From Verrucomicrobiota bacterium (GTDB lineage Bacteria > Verrucomicrobiota > Verrucomicrobiia > Verrucomicrobiales > Akkermansiaceae), in contig RDYP01000005.1 of the NCBI GenBank assembly GCA_004293445.1, positions 62,001 to 126,000 on the forward strand: 64,000 bases of DNA, read 5' to 3'. The number at the start of each line of letters is the position of its first letter. The stretch's first letter is position 1. Below, one piece after another: positions 54,296 to 62,541 of this stretch. The translations under genes were made by a program, and so were the position numbers. The notes beneath the pieces are model-generated. The model was not told the DNA's origin, did not search any database, and worked only from the letters and a program-made list of their open reading frames with translations.

Positions 54296-56259
54296 TGGGA
54301 AGAAGGTGGGCCCTTGGCCCGGTCGGCGGCAGCGAGGGCACGATGTTTGTCAAACACGGCCTCCAACTCGCCGCGCGCACCGTCGGGCAAGCGGGCGGCG
54401 ATGCGCTCCCACACGCGGCGGTTGAGGAAATCGCGGCCACGGGTCAACGGGTCGAAGAGGTCCAGCTCGGACAGCACCCGCGGACCCTCGTCACTGGCGA
54501 TCACGATGTGAAGCGGATACGCGTCCGCCGAGTCGTCGCCCGGCACCGGCGGAACGCGCATCGAGATCGCAGCCCAGCGGCCCGAGCGGTGGCAGCCGAT
54601 GATCTCGCCCCGCTGACGGGCCTGCAATTCGTAACCGCTGTTGCGCAGCAGGCGACTGGCCCCCGCATGATCGTCGAAGCAAGCGGAACGAACCAGCATC
54701 CCGCGGACATCGCCGTCAACGATCGCCGCGCGCCATTCCTCCACCACCCGCCGGGCCTCTGCCTCGCTCGGGGCGGAATCCGCCGCGATCCCGCCAAGTC
54801 GGGTCGGCAGCCCCACCGACCAATCGCGCTCACGGGCCTTTCGTGCTGCCGCCAACCAGCCGCGGATCCCCTCCGCCTGCAGCGACTGCCCCAAGCCCGA
54901 AGCCCTCGTGAGCCCAGGACTCGTAGTCCATCCGGCAGACCCCCGACGCAGGAAAAACGCTTCCAACGAAGCCTTGTCCGGCGGTTTCGCGGAAAACATC
55001 TGCACCAGCACACAGGCGTCGTCGCCCACCTCATGGACGTCGAGCAGCACGGGCATCGCCGCATCGTCAGGACGACGACACCGCTGCCAGATACGGGCGG
55101 CACGATGCAGGGTCGCAAGCGCGGGAGCCGCCTCGCCGGAAAGATCGAGCCTTGCGATCAAGGACTCCAAACCGGGCTCACGAAACGCCTTCAACAAGGC
55201 CTCCGCCGCCGCCCGAGGCGTGGCTTCACATGCCGCCGGAATCCGCTCGCGCAGCTTTTCAGGAAAACGGGTCAGCAACTCGGCATCGAAGGCATCCACC
55301 TCGTCCAGCCTCTCGTCCACTCTGCCAAGCTCACGGCCTACGGGATCGAGCAGCACCTGCGGCAACAGGATCCGCCAGCTCCCGCCCTTGGCGCGATTGA
55401 GCGAAACGTGCATCACCCGAGCACTCGGCCGCTCACGCCAGTCCGCGGCGGGATCGAGCGCCACGATGCTCACCACCGCGTCGGTGTCGTCCACCCCACT
55501 CAGCACGATTTCCCGCAGCGCGTCCGGCGCGGAAAGCAGTCGCCACTCTCGATGTGGCTCTCCCGATGCAGTGAAGGCGCGCTTGATCGCCACCAGCGAA
55601 TCGTCCCACTCCGGCGGCAGGGGATGTTCCAAGCCACCCACCAAGGCCAGCGCGCCCGGCAGACTGCGGGCACGCAAGGCCGCGAGAAAATCCGCAACGA
55701 CCTGCTCCGGCGTGGACTCGTGCAACTCGTCGAGATCGCTCTCCTTCAGCATCGCATCCCGCAGCAGGGCGAAGGCATCGTTCTTCAGCCGCACCCAGTG
55801 CCGACCTCGGGCATGCAGCATCCAAGTCTCCAAGTCACGGGCACGCTGCAAAAGTCCCGGACGAAAACTCAGGCCCGTGCTGTCAAAGGATGCGGGCACA
55901 GGCGCCGGCCGCCAGCGGTCCTCACTACGGACCAAGCCGATGGCGTGAACTTGCACGCTCGCGACATCGTTCACGTTGACCTGCGCCAGCAGCACCGCCG
56001 CCAGCTCGCCATCGATCTTTTCCTCAAGCACCCGCAACTCGTCCGGGCGAATCCCACGGCCGAGCCTCTTCAGCCGGGACTCGATCTCCCCCCGCCTCTT
56101 CTCCGTCGTCCCTCCATCCAAGGCACTTTGCTCGAGCCGCACCACGCCTTGCTCCCCGGCCAGGCCGCGCACGAATGACAAGGCCGCGTCCCCGGGGCTC
56201 TCCGCCGCCAGCGCGGCGGCACGAAAGCCCAGAATCAGGACGGCGGCACGAAAGCTCAT
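54292..56259 (-). CDS. Secreted protein with repeated NTF2/SnoaL-like segments, function unknown
   Basis: This 655-residue protein has a signal peptide (MSFRAAVLILGFRAAALA). I see about four related segments opening with an amphipathic helix of the same style: SPGDAALSFVRGLAG near the start, STPEQVVADFLAALRARSL near 195, ATPRAAAEALLKAFREPGL near 350 and SEAEARRVVEEWRAAIVDGD near 525. Each is followed by beta strands with Trp residues, which resembles tandem NTF2-like folds; this is by eye only. ATG at 56259 is chosen because it overlaps the M42 stop by ATGA and starts the signal peptide. Its neighbours are an aminopeptidase and MoxR. It could be a periplasmic partner of the MoxR/DUF58 system. 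Confidence 0.7.
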   Translation of the reverse strand: MSFRAAVLILGFRAAALAAESPGDAALSFVRGLAGEQGVVRLEQSALDGGTTEKRRGEIESRLKRLGRGIRPDELRVLEEKIDGELAAVLLAQVNVNDVASVQVHAIGLVRSEDRWRPAPVPASFDSTGLSFRPGLLQRARDLETWMLHARGRHWVRLKNDAFALLRDAMLKESDLDELHESTPEQVVADFLAALRARSLPGALALVGGLEHPLPPEWDDSLVAIKRAFTASGEPHREWRLLSAPDALREIVLSGVDDTDAVVSIVALDPAADWRERPSARVMHVSLNRAKGGSWRILLPQVLLDPVGRELGRVDERLDEVDAFDAELLTRFPEKLRERIPAACEATPRAAAEALLKAFREPGLESLIARLDLSGEAAPALATLHRAARIWQRCRRPDDAAMPVLLDVHEVGDDACVLVQMFSAKPPDKASLEAFFLRRGSAGWTTSPGLTRASGLGQSLQAEGIRGWLAAARKARERDWSVGLPTRLGGIAADSAPSEAEARRVVEEWRAAIVDGDVRGMLVRSACFDDHAGASRLLRNSGYELQARQRGEIIGCHRSGRWAAISMRVPPVPGDDSADAYPLHIVIASDEGPRVLSELDLFDPLTRGRDFLNRRVWERIAARLPDGARGELEAVFDKHRALAAADRAKGPPSSQ

Positions 56260-57341
56260 AGCGACTGGTGAAAGACGTCCGCCGCATCGAGGGAGAGCAC
56301 CAAGCCCGCCAGCAGTTCGATGCTGTGCTCGATGTCGTCGAGGTGGGCGGTCTCCACCACCGAGTGCATGCAACGCAGCGGCAGCGATACCAAGGCACTC
56401 GGAACCCCCTCGCGCATGTGGAAAATCTTATCCGTGTCGGTCCCGGTGAAACGACTGCTCGCCTCGTGCTGGACCGGAATCTTTGCCTGCTCCGCGACCT
56501 TCATCAGCCGGGCGACCAGCAGCGGATGGTTCGCCGTGCCATGAGTCAGGGTCGGTCCAGCGCCGAGCTTCACGGCGCCATGCTTGTTGGGATCGATCCC
56601 CGGCGTGTCGGTCGCATGAGTGACATCGAGGCAAACGCAGAGATCCGGATTGTGACGATAGGTCGCCATCATCGCCCCATGGCCGCCGATCTCCTCCTGC
56701 ACTGCATTCAGACATAGCAGCGAAAAGGCCGGCTTCTTGCGGCCTTTGGCGATGCGTTTCAGCACCTGCGCGATGATGTAGCTGCCGATCCGATTGTCCA
56801 AGGCGCGACCGACCAGTCGCTTGTGAGCCAACTCCGCAGGACCATCCTCATAGACCGCAGGATGCCCGACCCGCAGACCCAGCGCGGCGACTTCCCCAGC
56901 GGAGGAAGCCCCGACGTCGACCCACAAATCATGCACATGAGGCGCCTTCTCATCGCCGCCGTGATCGCGACGGAGATGGATCGCGGTATTCCCGATGATC
57001 CCTGCCACCGGCCCCTTGTCCCCGGCGAAGACGAGCCGTCGGCCGCGCGCTGTGGCGACGTCGCTACCGCCGACCCGGTCGAGACGCAAGAAGCCGTCGG
57101 GCTGGATCGTCTTGATCATGAAACCGATCTCATCCGCATGGGCCGCCAGCATCACCGTGCGCGGCGACTTGCCCTCGAGTCGCGCCCAAGTCGAACCATA
57201 CGCATCACAAGCGACCTCCGCCGCATGGGGTCGCAGCGCATCCGCCCAAACCCGCTGACCCGGCATCTCGAAGCCCGTCGGACTGGGCGTGCGGAGCAGG
57301 GTGAAAAGAAACTCCCGATCGTCTTTCGTCATCCCCGCCAT
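56256..57341 (-). CDS. M42-family metallo-aminopeptidase
   Basis: This 361-residue cytosolic di-metal peptidase has the M42 pattern: AAHADEIGFMI (first metal His and nearby Asp), VGRALDNRIGSY (bridging Asp), LNAVQEEIGGHGAMMA (catalytic Glu-Glu), LDVTHATDTPGID (metal Asp) and LPLRCMHSVVETAHLDDIEH (metal His). Typical length for the family is 340-370. M42 enzymes include glutamyl aminopeptidases and are often mislabelled endoglucanases. ATG at 57332 is an alternative start. It overlaps the next gene by ATGA and heads the moxR gene set. Confidence 0.92.
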   Translation of the reverse strand: MAGMTKDDREFLFTLLRTPSPTGFEMPGQRVWADALRPHAAEVACDAYGSTWARLEGKSPRTVMLAAHADEIGFMIKTIQPDGFLRLDRVGGSDVATARGRRLVFAGDKGPVAGIIGNTAIHLRRDHGGDEKAPHVHDLWVDVGASSAGEVAALGLRVGHPAVYEDGPAELAHKRLVGRALDNRIGSYIIAQVLKRIAKGRKKPAFSLLCLNAVQEEIGGHGAMMATYRHNPDLCVCLDVTHATDTPGIDPNKHGAVKLGAGPTLTHGTANHPLLVARLMKVAEQAKIPVQHEASSRFTGTDTDKIFHMREGVPSALVSLPLRCMHSVVETAHLDDIEHSIELLAGLVLSLDAADVFHQSL

Positions 57342-57493
57342 TCAAGCAGGCCCCGCCCGAAGGGCAACCGGCGAGTCGATCATTCCGAAGCGAGTTCTGA
57401 AGCATTTATCTGCGACATGCCTCGACCGACAACCGGCTCCCGACTCCAGTCTTGCGCATCGACTAGGAACCATGGATTTTTGAGGCTTTGAAA

Positions 57494-58348
57494 ATGACTG
57501 CTTCTACTTCTCGCACGGTCGCATGCCTCGGCCCCGAAGGCAGTTTCAGTCACGAGTTTGCATGCAGCCGCTTCCCAGGTGCAATAAGCCGCACCTCCGC
57601 AGATGACTTTGAGGGCGTGATCCGCCTTGTGGAATCAGGTGCTGCGGATATCGCAGTCCTGCCCTTCCTGAATTCAAACGGAGTGGACGTCCGTCCTGCG
57701 CAGGCAGCGATTGCCAAAGCGTGCGACTGGATTTGTATCGAAGGATGCTTTCCCCACAAGGTAGTCCACAACGTCGTGGTCGCCGAAGGATTCAAGAGCT
57801 TGAAAAAATTGGTCTCAAAGGAGCAGGTATTTCCCCAGTGCACCAACTGGCTTGGTCAGTGGGACGGTATTGAAACAGCCCCAGCCTCCAGCACATCGGC
57901 CGCCTTGGCCGAATTACTTCGCGCGACGAAGGCCGAACGGGAATCTACCGCAGTGATTTGCAACCAACTGGCAGTGAGCCTTTATGGCGGTGAAGTGAGG
58001 TGGGCTGGAGTTCAGAATCCGGGAAACACCACGCTCTTTCTGGTCGCTTCTCGCCGGCAGACCATCGCATCGGAAGAACAGGCACTGATCTGCCTGACAT
58101 GCCCCAGTGAGAAATGTTACGAGGACACAATCAACGACTTCTCCCGTGCCGGCATGCCCCTAAAATTTACAAGCCTGAAAGGCGAATTCACTTCTGAGCT
58201 CCCCTGCTTCCTTCAATTTGAAGTCGCTGGCCGGGCAAGCGATGTTCGGAAACTCACAGAGCAGCCATATCGCTCGCTTGTGGGGGCCTTTTCTGAAGAG
58301 CACTCACTGGCGGCTTGCGTCGGGGCTTTCTTCGATGATATTTACTGA
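57494..58348 (+). CDS. Degenerate prephenate-dehydratase-like protein
   Basis: This 284-residue protein has a PheA-type fold signature: VACLGPEGSFSHEFACSRFP at the start, ASSTSAALAEL in the middle, and NQLAVSLYGGEVRWAGVQNP with GNTTLFLVASR. Two key prephenate dehydratase sites look altered: the usual P-x-ENS-x-x-G is PFLNSNGV, and the TRF motif reads TLF. An ACT-like C-terminal region may follow (RAGMPLKFTSLKGEFTSEL). Altered versions include non-aromatising decarboxylases such as BacA, so it may act in a specialised pathway; this is inference. ATG at 57494 is preferred over TTG 57488, with GAGG about 9 nt upstream. G+C appears lower than in neighbours, which suggests transfer. Confidence 0.8.
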   Translation: MTASTSRTVACLGPEGSFSHEFACSRFPGAISRTSADDFEGVIRLVESGAADIAVLPFLNSNGVDVRPAQAAIAKACDWICIEGCFPHKVVHNVVVAEGFKSLKKLVSKEQVFPQCTNWLGQWDGIETAPASSTSAALAELLRATKAERESTAVICNQLAVSLYGGEVRWAGVQNPGNTTLFLVASRRQTIASEEQALICLTCPSEKCYEDTINDFSRAGMPLKFTSLKGEFTSELPCFLQFEVAGRASDVRKLTEQPYRSLVGAFSEEHSLAACVGAFFDDIY

Positions 58349-58417
58349 GCCCGTTGAGCATGATCCCATACGTTTTACTCGCTATGGATTGCCGCCCACT
58401 TCTTCCCCGACCGACCC

Positions 58418-58621
58418 ATGAGTAACCGCCGTCAATCCACCTTTGAAGTCGCCCAAATGGGTGCGGTCTGGATTGCTTCTATCTCCCTTTTTGGAATTTC
58501 GGCCATCGGAGCAACGGAAACCGCCGCCATCGAGGGAGTGTTGGAAGCGCTGAAAACGCACTCCGTGGCAAATCCGACTCCTTCCTCCGCTTCATCTACG
58601 GGCTGTGAAGTCTGCCATTAA
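58418..58621 (+). CDS. Small exported peptide ending in CxxCH
   Basis: This 67-residue ORF has a hydrophobic stretch (MGAVWIASISLFGISAIGA) that could be a signal peptide or membrane anchor. A short Ala/Thr/Ser/Pro linker leads to the last residues GCEVCH before the stop. CxxCH is the c-type heme attachment signature, but no heme protein of this size is recognised. It may instead be a metal-binding or processed peptide. It lies 70 bp after the prephenate-dehydratase-like gene, in the same lower-G+C stretch. There is no clear Shine-Dalgarno site. It is real only if the codon pattern is not chance. Confidence 0.4.
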   Translation: MSNRRQSTFEVAQMGAVWIASISLFGISAIGATETAAIEGVLEALKTHSVANPTPSSASSTGCEVCH

Positions 58622-58926
58622 GAGGGAGTCGTTCGACGCTTACCCACTGCAGTTACTGCAAAGAGCTGATACTGCCGGTTGCATCGCCCAGCATTAACGA
58701 AAGGAAGAACTGGGATTCCACCACCCAGCGGCTCATTCAACATTACGGAGCGGCCCCGGGACGCAACCGCCACCATCAGACCAAGTTACGCAAAACTTTT
58801 CTTCGACTTTGAGCCGGTCCATCAGACCCAGTGGATAGCGATAACTGAGTGCCACAGTTCCCGGGAAAATACGACCGAGCTCGATGCCGTCTTCTGCTGC
58901 GAATCGATGCCCACCCGATGAGACTC
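58622..58926. other. Gene-free stretch between the small peptide and trmD
   Basis: These ~305 bases show no convincing gene, tRNA or repeat. One plus-strand reading of about 80 codons (58679-58921, TTG start) lacks any recognisable feature and is not annotated. G+C is lower than in trmD. The trmD promoter probably lies here, but I could not assign one. Confidence 0.6.
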
Positions 58927-59601
58927 ATGCGCATCGACATCCTCACCCTCTTCCCCGAGATCGCCCTTGCGCCGCTGAGCGAAAGCATCATCCAGCGCGC
59001 CCGCGACGCCGGTCTGGTGGAACTCCACGCTCACAACCTCCGCGACTGGTCGACCGACAAGCACAAGCGCACCGACGACACCCCCTGCGGCGGCGGCCAG
59101 GGGATGCTGATGATGCCCGGCCCCATTTTCGCAGCCGTCGAAGAACTGCGCACGCCAGCCTCCAAGGTGATCCTGATGACCCCCCAGGGAAAAACCTTCA
59201 AGCAAGCCCTCGCCCGGGAACTCGCCGAAGAAACCCACCTCATCCTACTCTGCGGCCACTACGAAGGCGTCGACCACCGGGTCGTCGAGCAACTCGTCGA
59301 CCTGGAACTCTCGATCGGAGACTACGTTCTCACCAACGGCGCCATCGCTGCCGCCGTCGTCACCGATGCCATCGTCCGCCTCCTCCCCGGAGCTCTCGGC
59401 GACGAGCGCTCCCACCAAGAAGAGTCCTTCTCGGATCCCGCCCTGCTGGAAGCCCCGGCCTACACCCGCCCCATCGATTTCCGCGGCCTCCAAGTCCCCG
59501 AAGTCCTGATCTCCGGCCACCACGCGAAAATCGCCGCTTGGAAAAAAGAACAAGCCCTCGCCCGCACCCGCGCCAACCGACCGGACCTGCTCGACAGCTG
59601 A
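58927..59601 (+). CDS. trmD: tRNA (guanine-N1-)-methyltransferase TrmD
   Basis: This 224-residue SPOUT enzyme methylates G37 of tRNAs using S-adenosylmethionine. MRIDILTLFPEI opens the protein. CGGGQGMLMMPGPIF, LCGHYEGVDHRVVEQL (knot) and SIGDYVLTNGAIAA (knot, SAM site) follow, then SHQEESFSDPALLEAP and LISGHHAKIAAWK. ATG at 58927 is chosen because family members start at MxIDILTLFP; ATG 58918 would add three residues. It stands alone here, without rpsP or rplS neighbours. Confidence 0.96.
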   Translation: MRIDILTLFPEIALAPLSESIIQRARDAGLVELHAHNLRDWSTDKHKRTDDTPCGGGQGMLMMPGPIFAAVEELRTPASKVILMTPQGKTFKQALARELAEETHLILLCGHYEGVDHRVVEQLVDLELSIGDYVLTNGAIAAAVVTDAIVRLLPGALGDERSHQEESFSDPALLEAPAYTRPIDFRGLQVPEVLISGHHAKIAAWKKEQALARTRANRPDLLDS

Positions 59602-59602
59602 T

Positions 59603-59618
59603 TCCCAGCCCCGGGAAA
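59603..59618 (+). terminator. Hairpin directly after trmD
   Basis: TTCCC-AGCCCC-GGGAA forms a 5-bp stem beginning 2 nt past the trmD stop. No U-tract follows. Confidence 0.3.
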
Positions 59619-59673
59619 TCGACCCGGCGGGATTGAAAGACGGACCTCTCGCAGCTAGTAGTGCCCGCCGCCG

Positions 59674-62541
59674 ATGATGCCTCGACTCCTCCGATTCCTC
59701 GCCCCACTCCCGCTCGCAATCGCCGCGGCAGAGGAGCCCGTCGATTTCAACCGCGACATCCGCCCGCTGCTCAACAAGAACTGCACCATCTGCCACGGCG
59801 GCGTGAAGCAGGCTGGCGGCGTCTCCTTCCTCTACCGCGAGGAAGCCCTCGGCAAGGGCGAATCCGGCAAGACCGTCGTGCTCCCCGGCGACCCCGCCGC
59901 GTCGGAACTGATCCGCCGGATCAAGAGCGAGGACCCGGACGAAAAGATGCCCCCACCGCAGGACCACCCGCACCCGCTCAGTTCGGAGCAGGTCGCACTC
60001 CTCGAACGCTGGATCCAAGAGGGCGCCCCTTGGGGAGAACATTGGTCCTTCCAGAAACCCGTCGAACCCCCGCTCCCCAGCCTCGCCAACAGCAGCTGGC
60101 CGAAGGCCGCGCTCGACCGCCACGTGCTGGCGAAAATCGAAGCCGAAAAACTTTCCCCCTCGCCCGAAGCCAGCCCCGCCGAGTGGCTGCGCCGCGCCTC
60201 CCTCGATCTCACCGGCCTGCCCCCCTCGCCCGAGGAATGGGAAGCCTTCCAGCAATCCCACGCCGCCAACCCCCAAGCCGCCATGGAAGCGGCCGCCGAC
60301 CGCCTCCTCGCCTCGCCACATTTCGGCGAACGCTGGGCCTCCATGTGGCTCGACCTCGCGCGCTACTCCGACACCTTCGGCTTCGAAAAAGACCCCCACC
60401 GCGACATCTGGCCCTTCCGCGACTGGGTGATCCAAGCCTTCAACGCCGACATGCCCTTCGACCGCTTCACCGAGAAGCAACTCGCCGGCGACCTGCTGGA
60501 AAATCCGGAACCCGGCGACCTCATCGCCTCCTCCTTCCATCGCAACACCCAGAACAACACCGAAGGCGGCACCGACGATGAGGAATTCCGCATGGCCGCC
60601 GTCATCGACCGCGTCAACACCACCTGGACCGCTTGGAACGCCACGACCTTCGGCTGCATCCAATGCCACTCCCACCCCTACGATCCCTACCCGCACGAAA
60701 ACTACTACCAGTTCCTCGCCTTCTTCAACAACTCGGAGGACGTCGACCTCGATGACGATTTCCCCCGCACCAAATTCGCGGACGATCCCGCGGCCCAAAA
60801 GGATGCCGTCCGCCTCGAACAGGAAATCCGCCGCCTCCGCGAAAGCCTGAACGACGAGGCGAAGTCCCTCGCCACAAGCCTCGGCGATTGGCGACCCTTC
60901 ATCGCCACCACCGCCACCTCCAGCGGACCCGCAGGAAAGCTGAGCCCCCAAGCCGACGGCAGCATCCTCGCCTCCGGCACCAACCCGCCCACCGCCATCT
61001 ACACCCTCAGCGGCCCCACCTCCTCCTTCGGCGCGATCCAAGTCGACATCCTCACGAAACACGACGACCCGAAAACCTGGTCGGAACGCGGTGCGGTCAT
61101 CTCCAAATTGGAAGCCAGCCTCGTGAAGCCCGACGGCAGCCGCCAGGCGATCACCTTCAAGGAGGTCGTCGCCGATTTCCTCGCCGGCCCCTTCGACCCG
61201 AACGATGCCATCCACGACGGAGTCCCCGGCTTCGGCGATTACCCCATGTCCCGCGGCCCGCGCCGGGCGTGGTTCGTCCCCGACCAAAGCATCACCGCAG
61301 CCGACGGCGACCAACTCGAAATCCGCATCCACCACGGCGCGGTCTGCAATGGCAATAACCAGTCCTGCATCCTCAACCGCTTCAAGATCTCCCTCTCCGC
61401 CGACCCCCGCCTCACCGCGCTGCTTCAGACCCCCGAACGCGCCGCACGCTGGCAACAACACCAGTCGCTCGGACAACAATACGCCGCCATCCCCGGCAAA
61501 ATGATCCCAGTCATGCGGGAACGCGAAGCCGCCGCCACCCGCGAAACCCGGGTCTTCATCCGCGGCAACCGCATGACCCGCGATGCCGTCGTCCAACCCG
61601 CCATCCCCGCCATCGTCGGCGGCACGCCCGGCGACAAACGCCTCAACCGTCTCGACATGGCACGCTGGCTCGTCAGCGAAAGCAACCCCCTCGCCGCCCG
61701 CGTCCTCGCCAACCGACTCTGGGCCGAACTCTTCGGCACCGGCATCGTCGAAACCCAGGAGGACTTCGGCAGCTCCGGACTTCCCCCCGCCAACCAGCCC
61801 CTCCTCGACCACCTCGCCCTCCGCCTCCGCGTTCACCACCAATGGAGGATCAAACCCTTCCTGCGCGAAGTCGTCCTCTCCGCTTCTTACCGCCAAAGCT
61901 CCAAACTCTCCGCCAAACTCGCCGCCCGCGACCCGAAAAACCAACTCATCGCCCGCGGCCCACGCCAACGCCTCAGCGGCGAAATGCTGCGCGACCAAGC
62001 CCTCCTCGTCTCCGGCATGCTGTCCCGCAAATCCTTCGGCCCACCCGTTTATCCACCCCAGCCCGAAGGCGTCTGGCGCTCGGTCTACAGCGGTGACACC
62101 TGGAACACTTCGCAAGGCGAAGACCGCTACCGCCGCGGCATCTACACCTACCTGAAACGCACCAGCGGCTTCCCCGGCTTCCTGACCTTCGACGCGCCCA
62201 CCCGCGACGTCTGCTCACCGCGCCGCATTTCCACCAACACCCCGCTTCAAGCACTCCTCACGCTCAACGATCCCGCCCACATCGAGTTCGCCCAGGCCTT
62301 CGCCAAACGCATGAGCGGGACGACCCTCGAAGAACGCATCGCCCACGGCTATCGCCTGCTCACCCTTCAAGACCCACCCGCCGCGGTCATCGCCACCCTC
62401 TCAAAGCTCCATGCCGACGCCCGGATCGACTACGAAAAAAACCCGGCGGAATCCGCCAAACTCGCCCCCGGCCCCGACGAAGCCGCCCTCGTGCTCGTCG
62501 CCAACACCCTCCTCAACTCCGACATCGCGCTGAACCGATGA
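59674..62541 (+). CDS. PSCyt1/DUF1549/DUF1553 cytochrome c-like protein
   Basis: This 955-residue exported protein has a short signal peptide (MMPRLLRFLAPLPLAIA). A planctomycete-type cytochrome c domain follows (FNRDIRPLLNKNCTICHGGV, heme motif CTICH near residue 38, and EKMPPPQD). DUF1549 comes next (WLRRASLDLTGLPPSPEEW, then FGERWASMWLDLARYSD and a second CIQCH near 330). DUF1553 is at the C-terminus (LNRLDMARWLVSESNPLAAR, then DAPTRDVCSPRRISTNTPLQ). This family is abundant in Planctomycetes and Verrucomicrobia, usually paired with DUF1501. The function is not established, probably redox or polymer related. It overlaps the DUF1501 gene by ATGA. Confidence 0.92.
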   Translation: MMPRLLRFLAPLPLAIAAAEEPVDFNRDIRPLLNKNCTICHGGVKQAGGVSFLYREEALGKGESGKTVVLPGDPAASELIRRIKSEDPDEKMPPPQDHPHPLSSEQVALLERWIQEGAPWGEHWSFQKPVEPPLPSLANSSWPKAALDRHVLAKIEAEKLSPSPEASPAEWLRRASLDLTGLPPSPEEWEAFQQSHAANPQAAMEAAADRLLASPHFGERWASMWLDLARYSDTFGFEKDPHRDIWPFRDWVIQAFNADMPFDRFTEKQLAGDLLENPEPGDLIASSFHRNTQNNTEGGTDDEEFRMAAVIDRVNTTWTAWNATTFGCIQCHSHPYDPYPHENYYQFLAFFNNSEDVDLDDDFPRTKFADDPAAQKDAVRLEQEIRRLRESLNDEAKSLATSLGDWRPFIATTATSSGPAGKLSPQADGSILASGTNPPTAIYTLSGPTSSFGAIQVDILTKHDDPKTWSERGAVISKLEASLVKPDGSRQAITFKEVVADFLAGPFDPNDAIHDGVPGFGDYPMSRGPRRAWFVPDQSITAADGDQLEIRIHHGAVCNGNNQSCILNRFKISLSADPRLTALLQTPERAARWQQHQSLGQQYAAIPGKMIPVMREREAAATRETRVFIRGNRMTRDAVVQPAIPAIVGGTPGDKRLNRLDMARWLVSESNPLAARVLANRLWAELFGTGIVETQEDFGSSGLPPANQPLLDHLALRLRVHHQWRIKPFLREVVLSASYRQSSKLSAKLAARDPKNQLIARGPRQRLSGEMLRDQALLVSGMLSRKSFGPPVYPPQPEGVWRSVYSGDTWNTSQGEDRYRRGIYTYLKRTSGFPGFLTFDAPTRDVCSPRRISTNTPLQALLTLNDPAHIEFAQAFAKRMSGTTLEERIAHGYRLLTLQDPPAAVIATLSKLHADARIDYEKNPAESAKLAPGPDEAALVLVANTLLNSDIALNR

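Noticed and set aside
58679-58921. 80-codon plus-strand reading before trmD
   Set aside because: TTG start, no recognisable feature, and it runs up to the trmD start; likely chance.
59245-62115. Minus-strand reading of 956 codons opposite DUF1549/DUF1553
   Set aside because: Low-complexity Gly/Ala/Glu/Val composition; the plus strand shows heme motifs and family signatures, so this is an antisense artefact of high G+C.
59674-62541. CxxCH motifs in this protein as a novel cytochrome
   Set aside because: They are standard for the PSCyt1/DUF1549 family.
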